This document shows positions 50,284 through 59,540 of a stretch of 64,000 nucleotides of DNA, in pieces. The DNA is from CAKRJP01 sp963634745. GTDB lineage: Bacteria > Bacillota > Clostridia > Lachnospirales > Lachnospiraceae. Numbering within the stretch: the first letter of the stretch is position 1; each line of letters starts with the position of its first letter. A program made the position numbers and the translations under genes. The notes below the pieces were generated by a model that worked only from the letters and a program-made list of their open reading frames with translations, searched no databases and was not told the origin of the DNA. Location: positions 1 through 64,000 of the forward strand of contig CAVHCX010000007.1 of assembly GCA_963634745.1 (NCBI GenBank), written 5' to 3'.

Positions 50284-52050
50284 CTACATCTTTTCAGGGG
50301 CTTCAAATCCCAGCACATCAATGCAGGATTCTAGGACTTCCTTGGTCACCTTAAGCAAGGCGATATAACTCTCTTTTCGTGCCTGATCCTCCTCTGACAG
50401 AATCTTTGTCTCATGATAGAACCTGTTAAATGCATTGGACAGGTCATAAATGTAAGCACAAATCTTATGAGGAGCCAATTCCTCATATGCAAGCTGCATG
50501 ACATCATTGTACTTGGAAACCTCCAGCATCAAAGCCTTCTCACTGTCTCCCACTGCCGGAAGGATGATATGATCTTTTAAGTCCTTACCCTCAGCCATAT
50601 ATTTATTCAAAATAGATTTAATACGCACGATGGTATATAAAATATAAGGACCTGTATTTCCTTCAAAAGAGGTAAAACGATCTACATCGAAAACATAATC
50701 TTTGGAGGCCTGGTTTGAAAGATCTCCGTATTTGATCGCTGCAAGGCCGACAATCTTGGCAGTCTGTCTGGCTTCTTCTTCCTCCGCCGTACGGTTATCT
50801 GTAATTTTCTTATACATCTCATCTTCAATCTCAGCGATGAGATTTTCAAGGCGCATAACGCCGCCTTCTCTTGTCTTAAAAGGCTTTCCATCCTTTCCAT
50901 TCATAGTTCCAAATCCCTGGAACCTAAGAGAAGTAGTCTCCGGAACAATTCCTGTTTTCTTAGCTGCACGAAATACCTGCACGAAGTGAAGCTCCTGACG
51001 CTTATCTACCACATAGATTACTTCATCCGGCTGATAATCCTGCTGTCTCTGGATCAAGGTGGCCAAATCGGTGGTTCCGTAAAGGGAAGCTCCGTCAGAC
51101 TTCTGGATCATACACGGAGGAATCTCCTTGGTATCGGTCTCTTCTTTTACATCGATTACCAAGGCGCCATCATCCATGTGGGCAAATCCTTTTGCCTTCA
51201 GATCTTCGATCATAGCCGGAATATAAGCCTGGGCATCAGACTCTCCCTTCCAAAGGTCAAAGGTAACATTTAAATTTTCATAATTTTTCTTAAGATCTGC
51301 TACGGAAACATTCATAATGTGATTCCAAATAGCTGTATATCCCCTATGTCCGTTCTGCAACAAATAGGTAGCATGCAATGCTTCTTCTCTGTAAGAATCG
51401 TCTTCTTTTGCCTTTCCACTGGCTGTAGGATAAATCTCCTCAAGCTCACTGATGGTAAAAGGAGCTTCCTTTGGATAGTCTCCTTCAAAGGAATCATCAT
51501 AGTAGGGAAGTTCGGGTTTTCTCTTGCCTAATTCGGTAATGATAAGACCCATTTGATAGCCCCAGTCTCCAAGATGTACATCTCCTAATACCTCATTGCC
51601 CACCTTGCGATTGATTCGCTTTAAGCTTTCTCCGATTACTGCGGAGCGAAGGTGTCCTACATGGAGGGGTTTCGCCACGTTAGGTCCGCCATAGTCAATG
51701 ACAATCTTTCTGGGAGTAGCCAATTTATCAAGGCCCAGGTCCTTGTCTGCAGCCATCTCATTTAGGTATGCAGAAACTGCAGCCTCCTCCAACTTAATAT
51801 TGATAAATCCCGGCTTTACCGCTTCAACTTCTTTGATCAACTTGCTGTCTTTTAAAAGACCTGCGACATCTTCTGCAATCATAAGTGGGGCCTTATGATA
51901 AGCTTTCGCTCCGGCCATAGCACCGTTACACTGGTATTCGCACAAATCCGGACGATTTGATAAGGTTACCTTGCCGTAGCTTCTATCATAGCCAGCCTGC
52001 TCAAATGCATTAGAGAGTTCCTCTGCAATTAAATCTATTATCTTCTTCAT
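50284..52050 (-). CDS. argS: Arginyl-tRNA synthetase
   Basis: This 588-residue class I synthetase charges tRNA-Arg. The N-terminal Add1 domain is followed by the HIGH-like motif GGPNVAKPLHVGHLRSAVIGE, and later by the region FGTMNGKDGKPFKTREGG that replaces KMSKS in many ArgRS. The C-terminal DALR anticodon-binding domain ends LSNAFNRFYHETKIL. The tRNA-Arg(CCG) gene lies about 135 bp upstream on the same strand. Confidence 0.96.
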   Translation of the reverse strand: MKKIIDLIAEELSNAFEQAGYDRSYGKVTLSNRPDLCEYQCNGAMAGAKAYHKAPLMIAEDVAGLLKDSKLIKEVEAVKPGFINIKLEEAAVSAYLNEMAADKDLGLDKLATPRKIVIDYGGPNVAKPLHVGHLRSAVIGESLKRINRKVGNEVLGDVHLGDWGYQMGLIITELGKRKPELPYYDDSFEGDYPKEAPFTISELEEIYPTASGKAKEDDSYREEALHATYLLQNGHRGYTAIWNHIMNVSVADLKKNYENLNVTFDLWKGESDAQAYIPAMIEDLKAKGFAHMDDGALVIDVKEETDTKEIPPCMIQKSDGASLYGTTDLATLIQRQQDYQPDEVIYVVDKRQELHFVQVFRAAKKTGIVPETTSLRFQGFGTMNGKDGKPFKTREGGVMRLENLIAEIEDEMYKKITDNRTAEEEEARQTAKIVGLAAIKYGDLSNQASKDYVFDVDRFTSFEGNTGPYILYTIVRIKSILNKYMAEGKDLKDHIILPAVGDSEKALMLEVSKYNDVMQLAYEELAPHKICAYIYDLSNAFNRFYHETKILSEEDQARKESYIALLKVTKEVLESCIDVLGFEAPEKM

Positions 52051-52128
52051 GATTTATTCTCCTGCCTATTTCTTAACCTAAGATCTGTTAAGAGCTCCAC
52101 ATTTAAAAAATGAAGCCAAAATAAAGTA

Positions 52129-52154
52129 AAAAAAAGAATGTGCAAAGCACATTC
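52129..52154 (-). terminator. Terminator of the tRNA-Arg gene
   Basis: GAATGTGC (52136-52143) pairs with GCACATTC (52147-52154) around a 3-nt loop, followed on the minus strand by an eight-T run. Confidence 0.85.
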
Positions 52155-52186
52155 TCGCGCCAAGCACGGTCGCTTGCGACAAAATA

Positions 52187-52258
52187 CACACCCGGGCGGA
52201 TTCGAACCGCCGCTCCCGCCTCCGGAGGGCGGTGCTCTATCCCCTGAGCTACGGGTGC
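52187..52258 (-). tRNA. tRNA-Arg (anticodon CCG)
   Basis: On the minus strand the 72-nt cloverleaf folds cleanly: acceptor GCACCCG/CGGGTGT, D-arm GCTC/GAGC, anticodon stem CCGCC/GGCGG with loop CTCCGGA (anticodon CCG, reading CGG), variable loop GAGC and T-arm GGCGG-TTCGAAT-CCGCC. The discriminator is G and no CCA is encoded. It is preceded by a promoter and a small hairpin. Confidence 0.95.
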
Positions 52259-52268
52259 ATGTCAATAT

Positions 52269-52325
52269 AAGGTGTCTCTTTCGAGACACCTTTGTAATAT
52301 TACCATATTTAATTTTCAATGTAAA
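52269..52325 (-). promoter_or_regulatory. tRNA-Arg promoter and 5' leader hairpin
   Basis: On the minus strand TTTACA (52320-52325) and TAATAT (52297-52302) are 17 bp apart. Just after, AAGGTGTCTC and GAGACACCTT (52269-52292) form a perfect 10-bp stem with a GAAA loop at the predicted transcript start, about 10 nt before the mature tRNA. Confidence 0.6.
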
Positions 52326-52373
52326 TGAAATTCATCATTTTATCTTATACTCTTTTATTTTTTTCTTGCAATA

Positions 52374-53330
52374 CTAACTGTGTACACAAAGTTGTTCTTT
52401 GACCTGACCGATTTCTTCTTCCGTCGCGCCGGAATATTTCATAATATCTTCTGTTGACATATGTTGCAAGAGCATGTTTTTTATAATACCTAATCGCTCA
52501 AGCCTAGCTCCTCGCTTCATACCTTGCTCAATACCCTTTTTTATTCCACGTTCTTCAATTCCCAAAGACAAATTACACATCGTATCCAACTCCTTTCTGA
52601 AATGAGTCCCTACCGGCATGTCCTTTCGTTCACTTAACAATCTGATCTTGTCATTCGATGACATATGATTCGAAAAAATCGTACCAAGCATATAATGCAA
52701 ATCACTATTTGTCGCCCTGAGAGTTTCCTCAACCAGGTTTTTGTCTATCCCAATTAGGAAAATATTAAGAAGTTTCAAATCCCCTTTCCATTCATGAGAA
52801 CCCAGCAGTGGTGTATTCACTAGATGCAAGTAATTCATGCAGTTCTCATCCATGTTAAAGCAAATCCAAATAGAATATGTCCGAATCATGTCTCCATAAT
52901 TAGAATGGCTAAAATTTCTCTCCTTCTGGGATGCTATCAACCTGGAAATATAAAAAATTGTCCGATTTACCAGTGGATATGTTGGATTTTCAATTCCCTG
53001 AGCTTCCAGGTTGATAATGATGCGCCTGATGCCATCTTCCATTCGAACATAGAAAACTATATCGAAATAGATTGCTCCTTCTCCCGGTTCCTTACTCTCT
53101 GTATTATTTCCAGTGATTTTGCCATGAAAATTCCGGTTTGTTTCACCAGATTTTACACTGACTTCCGAAACCAAGGGATCCCCTTCGATCATCTCCATGA
53201 TTTCTTCCGATCCCATGTCTTGAAATTCTGCAATCGTAAATTTCAAGATACGTGCCAAGACTTCTTTTTGGGACAAAAGTTCCTTGGCATAAACGTCATA
53301 CTGGACGTTCATCTTTTCTTCTTGGTTCAA
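52374..53330 (-). CDS. Rpn-family (PD-(D/E)XK) recombination-promoting nuclease / transposase-like
   Basis: The protein has 318 residues. A nuclease core is visible as GAIYFDIVFYVRMEDGIRRIIINLEAQ (Asp and Glu-x-Gln of the PD-(D/E)XK fold), followed by YISRLIASQKE and a helical C-terminus with GIEQGMKRGARLERL and HMSTEDIMKYSGATEEEI, the pattern of Rpn/PDDEXK-transposase proteins that are very common in Lachnospiraceae. Relatives cut DNA and promote RecA-independent recombination. No terminal repeats are seen around it. Confidence 0.82.
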   Translation of the reverse strand: MNQEEKMNVQYDVYAKELLSQKEVLARILKFTIAEFQDMGSEEIMEMIEGDPLVSEVSVKSGETNRNFHGKITGNNTESKEPGEGAIYFDIVFYVRMEDGIRRIIINLEAQGIENPTYPLVNRTIFYISRLIASQKERNFSHSNYGDMIRTYSIWICFNMDENCMNYLHLVNTPLLGSHEWKGDLKLLNIFLIGIDKNLVEETLRATNSDLHYMLGTIFSNHMSSNDKIRLLSERKDMPVGTHFRKELDTMCNLSLGIEERGIKKGIEQGMKRGARLERLGIIKNMLLQHMSTEDIMKYSGATEEEIGQVKEQLCVHS

Positions 53331-53380
53331 ACTTTCTTCTCCTATACATTTATTGTAATTAGTCTTTCAAGCCTCGTCAA

Positions 53381-56300
53381 TTATTTTCCCTCTGGTCTTA
53401 GCTTCTTCTTCACAATTACACCAGTAGCTACAATTGCTAATCCTAACAAAACAATATAAGGAACAGCATTTGCAACGTCACCGGTTTTAACAATAGAAGC
53501 AGCTGCCTTTGTTTCATTTGGTGAATTGGTAACTATCTTAGTTTTCTCACTAACAGTTACCGTCTGATCTTCGTCATTAATATCCTCGTGATTTGCAAGC
53601 TCATTTCCTTTTACATCGTAGAGCTTCTCAAATACAACTAAGCTCTTCTTCTCAAGAGAGGATGCATCAAATGTAAAGGTAACTTCTACACTTCCATTTG
53701 CCTTCTTAGGTGTAAAGCTAGTTTCTGCTGTCACTTCCTTTTTATCAACCAATACTTTTTCTCCTGTGGATTTATCCATTAAGACACCGGACAGCTTGTA
53801 TTCTTTTCCAGGAACTAAATTCTCATATTTGATGCTATCTACAATTGTTACCTGTCCACAAGTTACTGTATGGTCACCATCTTCCTTATCGCTAGCTGTC
53901 GTCTTGATCTCCGGGAAGTGTACACTCTGATCCTTGTCTGTGATGTCTGCATGAGTTGCTACTTTGTGTTCTGACTCATATAAATCCTCAAATACAACAA
54001 GAGTCTTTCCCTTGAGTGTTGAACTATCAAAGGCAAACTTAATCTCTACTTCTCCGGAAGTCTCCGCTGCAGTAAAGCTAGTCTCTGCTACGATCTGATT
54101 TCCTTCTGCATTAAGGAATGGTTCTTTTGTATCCTTATCCATCAAGATTCCCTTAACGATATAAGTCTTTCCGACAATAAGGTTTGTGTATTTAACAGTG
54201 TCAATAATGGTCGTTTCCTTGGATGGAAGTGCATTCTGTGAATCACTTACTGCATCCTTGGCTCTTGTCTTAATCTCTGGGAAGTGGATACTCTGTCCTT
54301 CATCCTCAAGATCAGAATGTGTTGCTACAAGGTTTTTGTTGTAATATAAGTTTTCAAATACTACACTTGTCTTCCCTGCTAAAGTAGAAGCATTAAAGGT
54401 AAATGTAATATCAACTTCACCTTCTGTCTTCTCTGCGGTAAAGCTAGCTTCTGATGTAACTTCTTTTCCTTCTGTGTCTAAAAGTTTCTTTCCTGTTTCC
54501 TTATCCATCAAAGTTCCCTGTAGGGTATACTCTTTGCCAGGGATCAGATTCTTATAAGCTACAGTATCTACGATCGTTACGTTTTCTTTTGCCTGTGAAA
54601 GTGATCCATCAGTCTCAGAATCCTTAGCTGTTGTCTTAACTTCCGGGAAGTAAATGGTCTGGCCTTCATCCTCAAGATCAGAATGTGTCGCTACAAGTTT
54701 TCCATTGCGATAAAGGTCTTCAAATACTACCATAGTCTTTCCGGCATAATCAGATGCATCAAAGGTAAAGGTAACTTCTACCGTTCCATCTGTCTCCTTT
54801 GCCGTAAAGCTAGTCTCTGCTGTAATCTTATCTCCATCGGAATCTTTCATAGCTTTTCCGGTTTCCTTGTCCACCAAAGTACCACTGATGGTATATTTTT
54901 TTCCAACCGTCAGATTCTTGTAAGTTACTGTGTCAACAATACTTACCTTCTCCTTTGCGGCTGAAATATGGTCCTGGGTCTCGGAATCCTTTGCCGCTGT
55001 CTTAATCTCGGGATTCTTTTCAAAAGAAATGGTCTGACCTTTATCATCGATATCTTTATGATCTATAACCAAGTTCCCGTCTTTATCATAGCATTCCTCA
55101 AATACTACCACATCTTTTCCTTCCATACCGGTGCCATCAAAAACAAAGGTCACATCTATCAATCCATTTTTAGTTACCGTTTTAAAAGTCGTTTCTGCTG
55201 TAATTTCATTTCCATTAATATCTGAAAGTTTTCCTCCTGTTTCCTTATCCATAAGGACACCTTTTACGGTATAGATATTATTTTTCTTAAGGCCTGTATA
55301 AAATACGGTATCAACAAGGGTAACTTCTTTACTTGCATAGGCGGTATGAATATTGCTTGTTGCATCCTTAGCCGTGGTTTGCATTGCCAAATCTGCATTG
55401 GTAATGGTTCCATAATCTAGAGTAAAGCCAGGCATAGAAATGGTAAAGACTCCCTTAAACAGAACCTTGTCTGCATTGGCATCACATCTTAATTCTTGGA
55501 TGGTATAGGTGTCATATGGAAATGCGCCTACAGAATCCTTTACAGGAACCTGCTTGCCATCAGCGTCCAAACCAAACCAGGTTCCACTCTTCGCTTTTCC
55601 TGCATTGGTGTTTTCACTGTGCTCTACATACTTTGATTCACTGGAATAATATCCATTTTCATCAGTGTAAATGATATGGCTCTCACCGGTTGTATTGGAT
55701 GTAATCTTAAATGGAATGTTAGCCATTCTCTCAGAAGTCTCTGCATCAGACTTTGTAAAGGTGATATCTCCACGAATGACATTGTTCTTAATTGCAGTTT
55801 CCTTCTTATTAAGATCTACGATCACTCCGTTTTCCTTGATCGTGAAGATTCCTGTAAGGCCGGATCCTGTTGCCAGATATCCTTTTGGAGCCTTGGTCTC
55901 TTCGTAGCTGTACTTACCATATGGAAGAAGGTCTTTTGCTGACTTAGCAATTCCCTTTTCATTGGTTACAAGAGTTGCAACTACCTGGCCTTTCTTGTAA
56001 GTCTTTCCGTTTACAATAACGTCATGAGAACTCTGATTTGTAATCTCAAATTCAGCACCTACTAAAGTAGCAGCTCCCTGGGCTTTTTGAGTGTTGGACT
56101 CATTATCCCACTTACCAAGCTGTACACCACCACGGATGACGTTATTCTTAATTGCTCTTGTATCATTGTTAAGATCAACGACAACTCCATCCTCAGCAAT
56201 AAATACTTCCTGGGAAATACAATCACCTGTATTTAAATATCCGCCAGGAGCCCCAGTCTCTTTTACTTCGTAAAGACCATATGGCAGAGCATCGTTTGCT

Positions 56301-58390
56301 GTCTGGGCATTACCATTTGCATCGGTTGTGAGTGTCATGACAGTCTGATCTTTTCCATAAGCCTGTCCGTTAACGATTACGTCATAATCATTCTTATTAA
56401 CAATCTCGATGGTAGTTTTTTCTAATGTAGCTTCTCCCTGTGGGGACTGAGCATTTGACTCCTTATCCCACTTAGCTAGCTTGATACCACCACGGATACT
56501 CTGGTCTGATACGGTAAAGGAATTACCTCCATCCAGTCTTGCTTCCTCTCCATTAGCAAGAACCTTGGCAAAATACTTACCATCTACCGGACCTGTCATG
56601 GTATCGGAAGTAAATGTTGCGCCTTCTAGCTTGTAACCTTCCGGTGCTACGATCTCCTCAATGGTGATCACTCCGATTGGGATGCATTTAGCTTCATCGT
56701 CATTATAATAGAAATCATCTCCGGAGACTTTGTATTCATCATCTAACGCTGCATAATACTTTCCATCTTTATTTTTCGTCTCCAGTACCCAAGTCCTAGT
56801 CGCATCAATGCCATCCAGATCTTCCAGGCCCTTATAATCATCCGGATTTACGGCATAATATTTTACTTCAAACTGGGCACCTTCTAAGCTCTTTACATTG
56901 GCTCTACCATTTGAATCCTGGTCAATCTTTATAAGCGAGATCCCAAAAGCGTCAGCCAATGGCACTTCCTCACTGGTCACACTTGCGGTTTCTCCACTGC
57001 TAACATCGACCGCATAGGTTTCTAAATCTAGGGCATATCCTTTGGAAGCATTGATCTCTTTCACATAATAGGTCCCTTCATCAACTTCAACCGGATTAGT
57101 GTTACCATCTGCATCGGTTGTAAGAGTTGCCACCTGGTTTGTGCATCCTTCATCTGTATAGACACCATATTCTGCACCTTCCAGACTGTAGCAGGGGTTT
57201 TCGTCGCTAAGATATGGATTAGAGGAGACTTTTTTTAAGCTAACTTTGCCCGGAGCCGGTTCGTAAGAATACTCCCACTGGCTTTGGTCTTGTCCGTAAG
57301 GATTTTCGTAAATATATCCTCTGCATGTGAAACACTTTCGATTTGCAGAATCAGCCGCCCATTGAGCTCCATAATAGAGAACCGTTCCTAAATGGTCAGA
57401 CAAATAATGTCCTTTCCCATCTAGGGTGGCATTTCCATATTCCAAGGTGATTCCAGGTATAAACTGCCTAACATCATTAACCACTGACCATACAATACAT
57501 TGCTTTATCAGATAATCATCGACCCAGGATGTACCTCCACACTTGATATATTCATCATAGTAATACATCATCATACAAATCGTTTTCACTGTATCTGCAC
57601 TATAGTAATCCGTTGCATTCCGGCAAAGCATGTTACCCGCGGCAAAGGGTTGATTTGGTTCGCAGCAGTATGTAACTTCTCCATTCTCAAGTCCAAATAC
57701 ACCCTCTGACCATGACTTAACCTTGGTCCAACTGCCATCTGCGTTATAACGGATCATATCAATAGGGGCAACACTTCTTTCCAAATGAGAAATATACTTG
57801 TATTGTCCTACATACCCGCTTGCACTTCTGGCCAAGGCATTTTCATTGCCATCAGCTGATGCTACTGAAATTTCATTATTTGCAGCTCCCCTATCTTCGA
57901 TCGAGGATAAGATTTCGTGTAATTTTTCCGCATCATAGGCAGGTCTTCTTTGCTCTGATGTTTTCTCGTCCTGACTATCGGATTTGTCCGGATCTTCATC
58001 ACCGGACTTTTTTTCCTTAGATTCACTAACTGCAAGCTTAATAGTTAAATCTGTATCCGCTATTACATAATAGCTGACTTCTTTCTGAGTCATTTCTGCT
58101 TTATATCCTTCAGAATCCTCAACCCAAATATCATCAAGCTGATATCCTTTTTCCGTTTCCACATCGATCTTTACTTCTGATCCGGGAGAAACATCAATCT
58201 CCTGCTCCTCTGAATCATTCAATTTGACTATGGCATGTTCTACGCTTTCTACTCTTACTTTCACTGTCTTGTCTTCCGTTTGGGTCTCTTTTCCCTGTAC
58301 CTGTACTCCGGATATTCCGGCAGATAGGGTCATAAGAAGAGCCAGGCCCAAGGAAAAAGCTTTTCTTATTCTTGAAGTCTTTTTATTCAT
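53381..58390 (-). CDS. Cell-wall-anchored surface protein with TQXA, SpaA/Cna-B and VaFE domains
   Basis: The protein has 1669 residues. A signal peptide (RIRKAFSLGLALLMTLSAG) and an InlB/cell-wall-type domain come first. A thioester (TQXA-like) domain at ~200-370 has the cysteine in VTYCCEPNQP and a Gln-containing IKQCIVWSVV in place of TQxAIW. Several SpaA/Cna-B isopeptide domains follow (SLEGAEYGVYTDEGC; FEITNQSSHDVIVNG; NIPFKITSN). Five VaFE repeats fill ~1060-1620 (AKDSETQDH, SIVDTVTYKNL, VVFEDLY, THSDLEDEGQ). It ends with the sorting signal IVKTGD, a hydrophobic helix and KKKLRPEGK. It is probably a host- or mucin-binding adhesin. No sortase gene is in the window. Confidence 0.93.
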   Translation of the reverse strand: MNKKTSRIRKAFSLGLALLMTLSAGISGVQVQGKETQTEDKTVKVRVESVEHAIVKLNDSEEQEIDVSPGSEVKIDVETEKGYQLDDIWVEDSEGYKAEMTQKEVSYYVIADTDLTIKLAVSESKEKKSGDEDPDKSDSQDEKTSEQRRPAYDAEKLHEILSSIEDRGAANNEISVASADGNENALARSASGYVGQYKYISHLERSVAPIDMIRYNADGSWTKVKSWSEGVFGLENGEVTYCCEPNQPFAAGNMLCRNATDYYSADTVKTICMMMYYYDEYIKCGGTSWVDDYLIKQCIVWSVVNDVRQFIPGITLEYGNATLDGKGHYLSDHLGTVLYYGAQWAADSANRKCFTCRGYIYENPYGQDQSQWEYSYEPAPGKVSLKKVSSNPYLSDENPCYSLEGAEYGVYTDEGCTNQVATLTTDADGNTNPVEVDEGTYYVKEINASKGYALDLETYAVDVSSGETASVTSEEVPLADAFGISLIKIDQDSNGRANVKSLEGAQFEVKYYAVNPDDYKGLEDLDGIDATRTWVLETKNKDGKYYAALDDEYKVSGDDFYYNDDEAKCIPIGVITIEEIVAPEGYKLEGATFTSDTMTGPVDGKYFAKVLANGEEARLDGGNSFTVSDQSIRGGIKLAKWDKESNAQSPQGEATLEKTTIEIVNKNDYDVIVNGQAYGKDQTVMTLTTDANGNAQTANDALPYGLYEVKETGAPGGYLNTGDCISQEVFIAEDGVVVDLNNDTRAIKNNVIRGGVQLGKWDNESNTQKAQGAATLVGAEFEITNQSSHDVIVNGKTYKKGQVVATLVTNEKGIAKSAKDLLPYGKYSYEETKAPKGYLATGSGLTGIFTIKENGVIVDLNKKETAIKNNVIRGDITFTKSDAETSERMANIPFKITSNTTGESHIIYTDENGYYSSESKYVEHSENTNAGKAKSGTWFGLDADGKQVPVKDSVGAFPYDTYTIQELRCDANADKVLFKGVFTISMPGFTLDYGTITNADLAMQTTAKDATSNIHTAYASKEVTLVDTVFYTGLKKNNIYTVKGVLMDKETGGKLSDINGNEITAETTFKTVTKNGLIDVTFVFDGTGMEGKDVVVFEECYDKDGNLVIDHKDIDDKGQTISFEKNPEIKTAAKDSETQDHISAAKEKVSIVDTVTYKNLTVGKKYTISGTLVDKETGKAMKDSDGDKITAETSFTAKETDGTVEVTFTFDASDYAGKTMVVFEDLYRNGKLVATHSDLEDEGQTIYFPEVKTTAKDSETDGSLSQAKENVTIVDTVAYKNLIPGKEYTLQGTLMDKETGKKLLDTEGKEVTSEASFTAEKTEGEVDITFTFNASTLAGKTSVVFENLYYNKNLVATHSDLEDEGQSIHFPEIKTRAKDAVSDSQNALPSKETTIIDTVKYTNLIVGKTYIVKGILMDKDTKEPFLNAEGNQIVAETSFTAAETSGEVEIKFAFDSSTLKGKTLVVFEDLYESEHKVATHADITDKDQSVHFPEIKTTASDKEDGDHTVTCGQVTIVDSIKYENLVPGKEYKLSGVLMDKSTGEKVLVDKKEVTAETSFTPKKANGSVEVTFTFDASSLEKKSLVVFEKLYDVKGNELANHEDINDEDQTVTVSEKTKIVTNSPNETKAAASIVKTGDVANAVPYIVLLGLAIVATGVIVKKKLRPEGK
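53560..55390. repeat. Five ~370-bp imperfect tandem repeats coding for VaFE domains
   Basis: Five successive segments encode the same order of motifs (KTTAKDSET, TIVDTVxYKNL, GTLMDKETGKKL, SFTAxxxxGEVEVTFTF, VVFExLYxxxxLVATHSDLEDEGQ). DNA identity between neighbours is visibly high around the VVFE and HSDLEDEGQ parts. Repeat number may vary between strains. Confidence 0.8.
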
Positions 58391-58435
58391 GGATTCCCTC
58401 CTGATTCTAGTGATCTTTGAAACTACAATTCTTAT

Positions 58436-59317
58436 TTACAAAACAATCTGCAGCCTATTATCTCTTCGATCAAAATAATAAATATGATCAGACAAGACCT
58501 CCTCATCCGGCACCTGGCTTTCATTTACCGCCCTTACCATGGAGGCTAGCCCCTCTTCGTCCGGCGCATCTTCTTCCCGCACCATGATCAGTTCGTTGAC
58601 ACTGCTGGGAATAACATAATAGTTTCCCTCAAGTTCCTCTCCGATGGTCTCAAGGCAGCCCGGATACAGCATGGCGGCAGCTCCATAACTCCTATTCTTA
58701 TTCGTGAGAATATAAAGAGCATCCTCAAAAACATCTAAGGGTTGTCCCATCATTTCTGCCACGATCTGGGCCATGGTTTTAAACTGGTAAGGTAATAGCT
58801 TTTTTGTATTTTCCTTTGCTCTCTTATGGATTTCTTCTTCATCCACGCCCCAGATTCTTAAGTGGGTATCATTGATCATCATAGAAGCGGATCCATATCT
58901 TGTAGAATCAAATAAAAGATAATATACAATTGCCAGGTCTAAATATTCCTTATAGGGAACATGCTTAAGAAGCTCCTTATTCTTTTCACGGTTAATCACC
59001 CGATATACAATCTGTCCTCGGATTTGCTCGTAGTCCCCTATAAAATTTGCATCCATGGGAGATTCAAACCGAACTTGTCCATATACTTTCAGGATCTCCT
59101 TGGCAATTGTCTCCACTCTGACTCCTAAGAGAAATCGTTGATAATATTCCTCCAAATAAATCGTCGGGGAAATATTGATATTTTCCTCCCTCAATATAAG
59201 CCCCTGTCTTATCCTGCCATTGTTCTTTAACACGGCATTTACACTCACGTCTAATTGTCCTTTTGCCTCCTCCCTTACCTGAAGTTCCACCGCATGCACA
59301 AACTGATAATAAGTCAT
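58436..59317 (-). CDS. DUF5688 family protein
   Basis: This 293-residue soluble protein matches DUF5688 of Lachnospiraceae: MTYYQFVHAVELQV, NNGRIRQGLIL, NISPTIYLEEYYQRF, YLDLAIVYYLLFD, SASMMINDTHLRIWGV, and the end YVIPSSVNELIMVREEDAPD and DHIYYFDRRDNRLQIV. Function is unknown. Members are often in multiple copies and near mobile or surface genes. Ribosome-binding site AAAGGAG. Confidence 0.85.
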   Translation of the reverse strand: MTYYQFVHAVELQVREEAKGQLDVSVNAVLKNNGRIRQGLILREENINISPTIYLEEYYQRFLLGVRVETIAKEILKVYGQVRFESPMDANFIGDYEQIRGQIVYRVINREKNKELLKHVPYKEYLDLAIVYYLLFDSTRYGSASMMINDTHLRIWGVDEEEIHKRAKENTKKLLPYQFKTMAQIVAEMMGQPLDVFEDALYILTNKNRSYGAAAMLYPGCLETIGEELEGNYYVIPSSVNELIMVREEDAPDEEGLASMVRAVNESQVPDEEVLSDHIYYFDRRDNRLQIVL

Positions 59318-59496
59318 AAAACTCCTTTCTCTTTTGCGGCAGCATATGAAATAAATACTTTGGAAAATTTGTGGTAGGAATCTACCATCTTGCTTGGGGT
59401 TTTCATAAATTAAACCCTTGATTTTAGAAAATTAGATCGGAAACTTATTTTAAGTTCCCTTGATTTGAATTATTATGGTGATTCAGATTATAAAAA

Positions 59497-59528
59497 AACC
59501 TTGCAAAAATTGCAAGGCTTTTTTTCTT
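59497..59528. terminator. Bidirectional terminator
   Basis: CCTTGCAA and TTGCAAGG (within 59499-59517) form an 8-bp stem flanked by seven A and seven T bases. It ends the hybrid sensor gene on the minus strand. Confidence 0.85.
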
Positions 59529-59540
59529 TATTCAACACTT

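Noticed and set aside
52374..53330. An active insertion sequence around the Rpn-like gene
   Set aside because: No terminal inverted repeats or target duplications were seen at either side.
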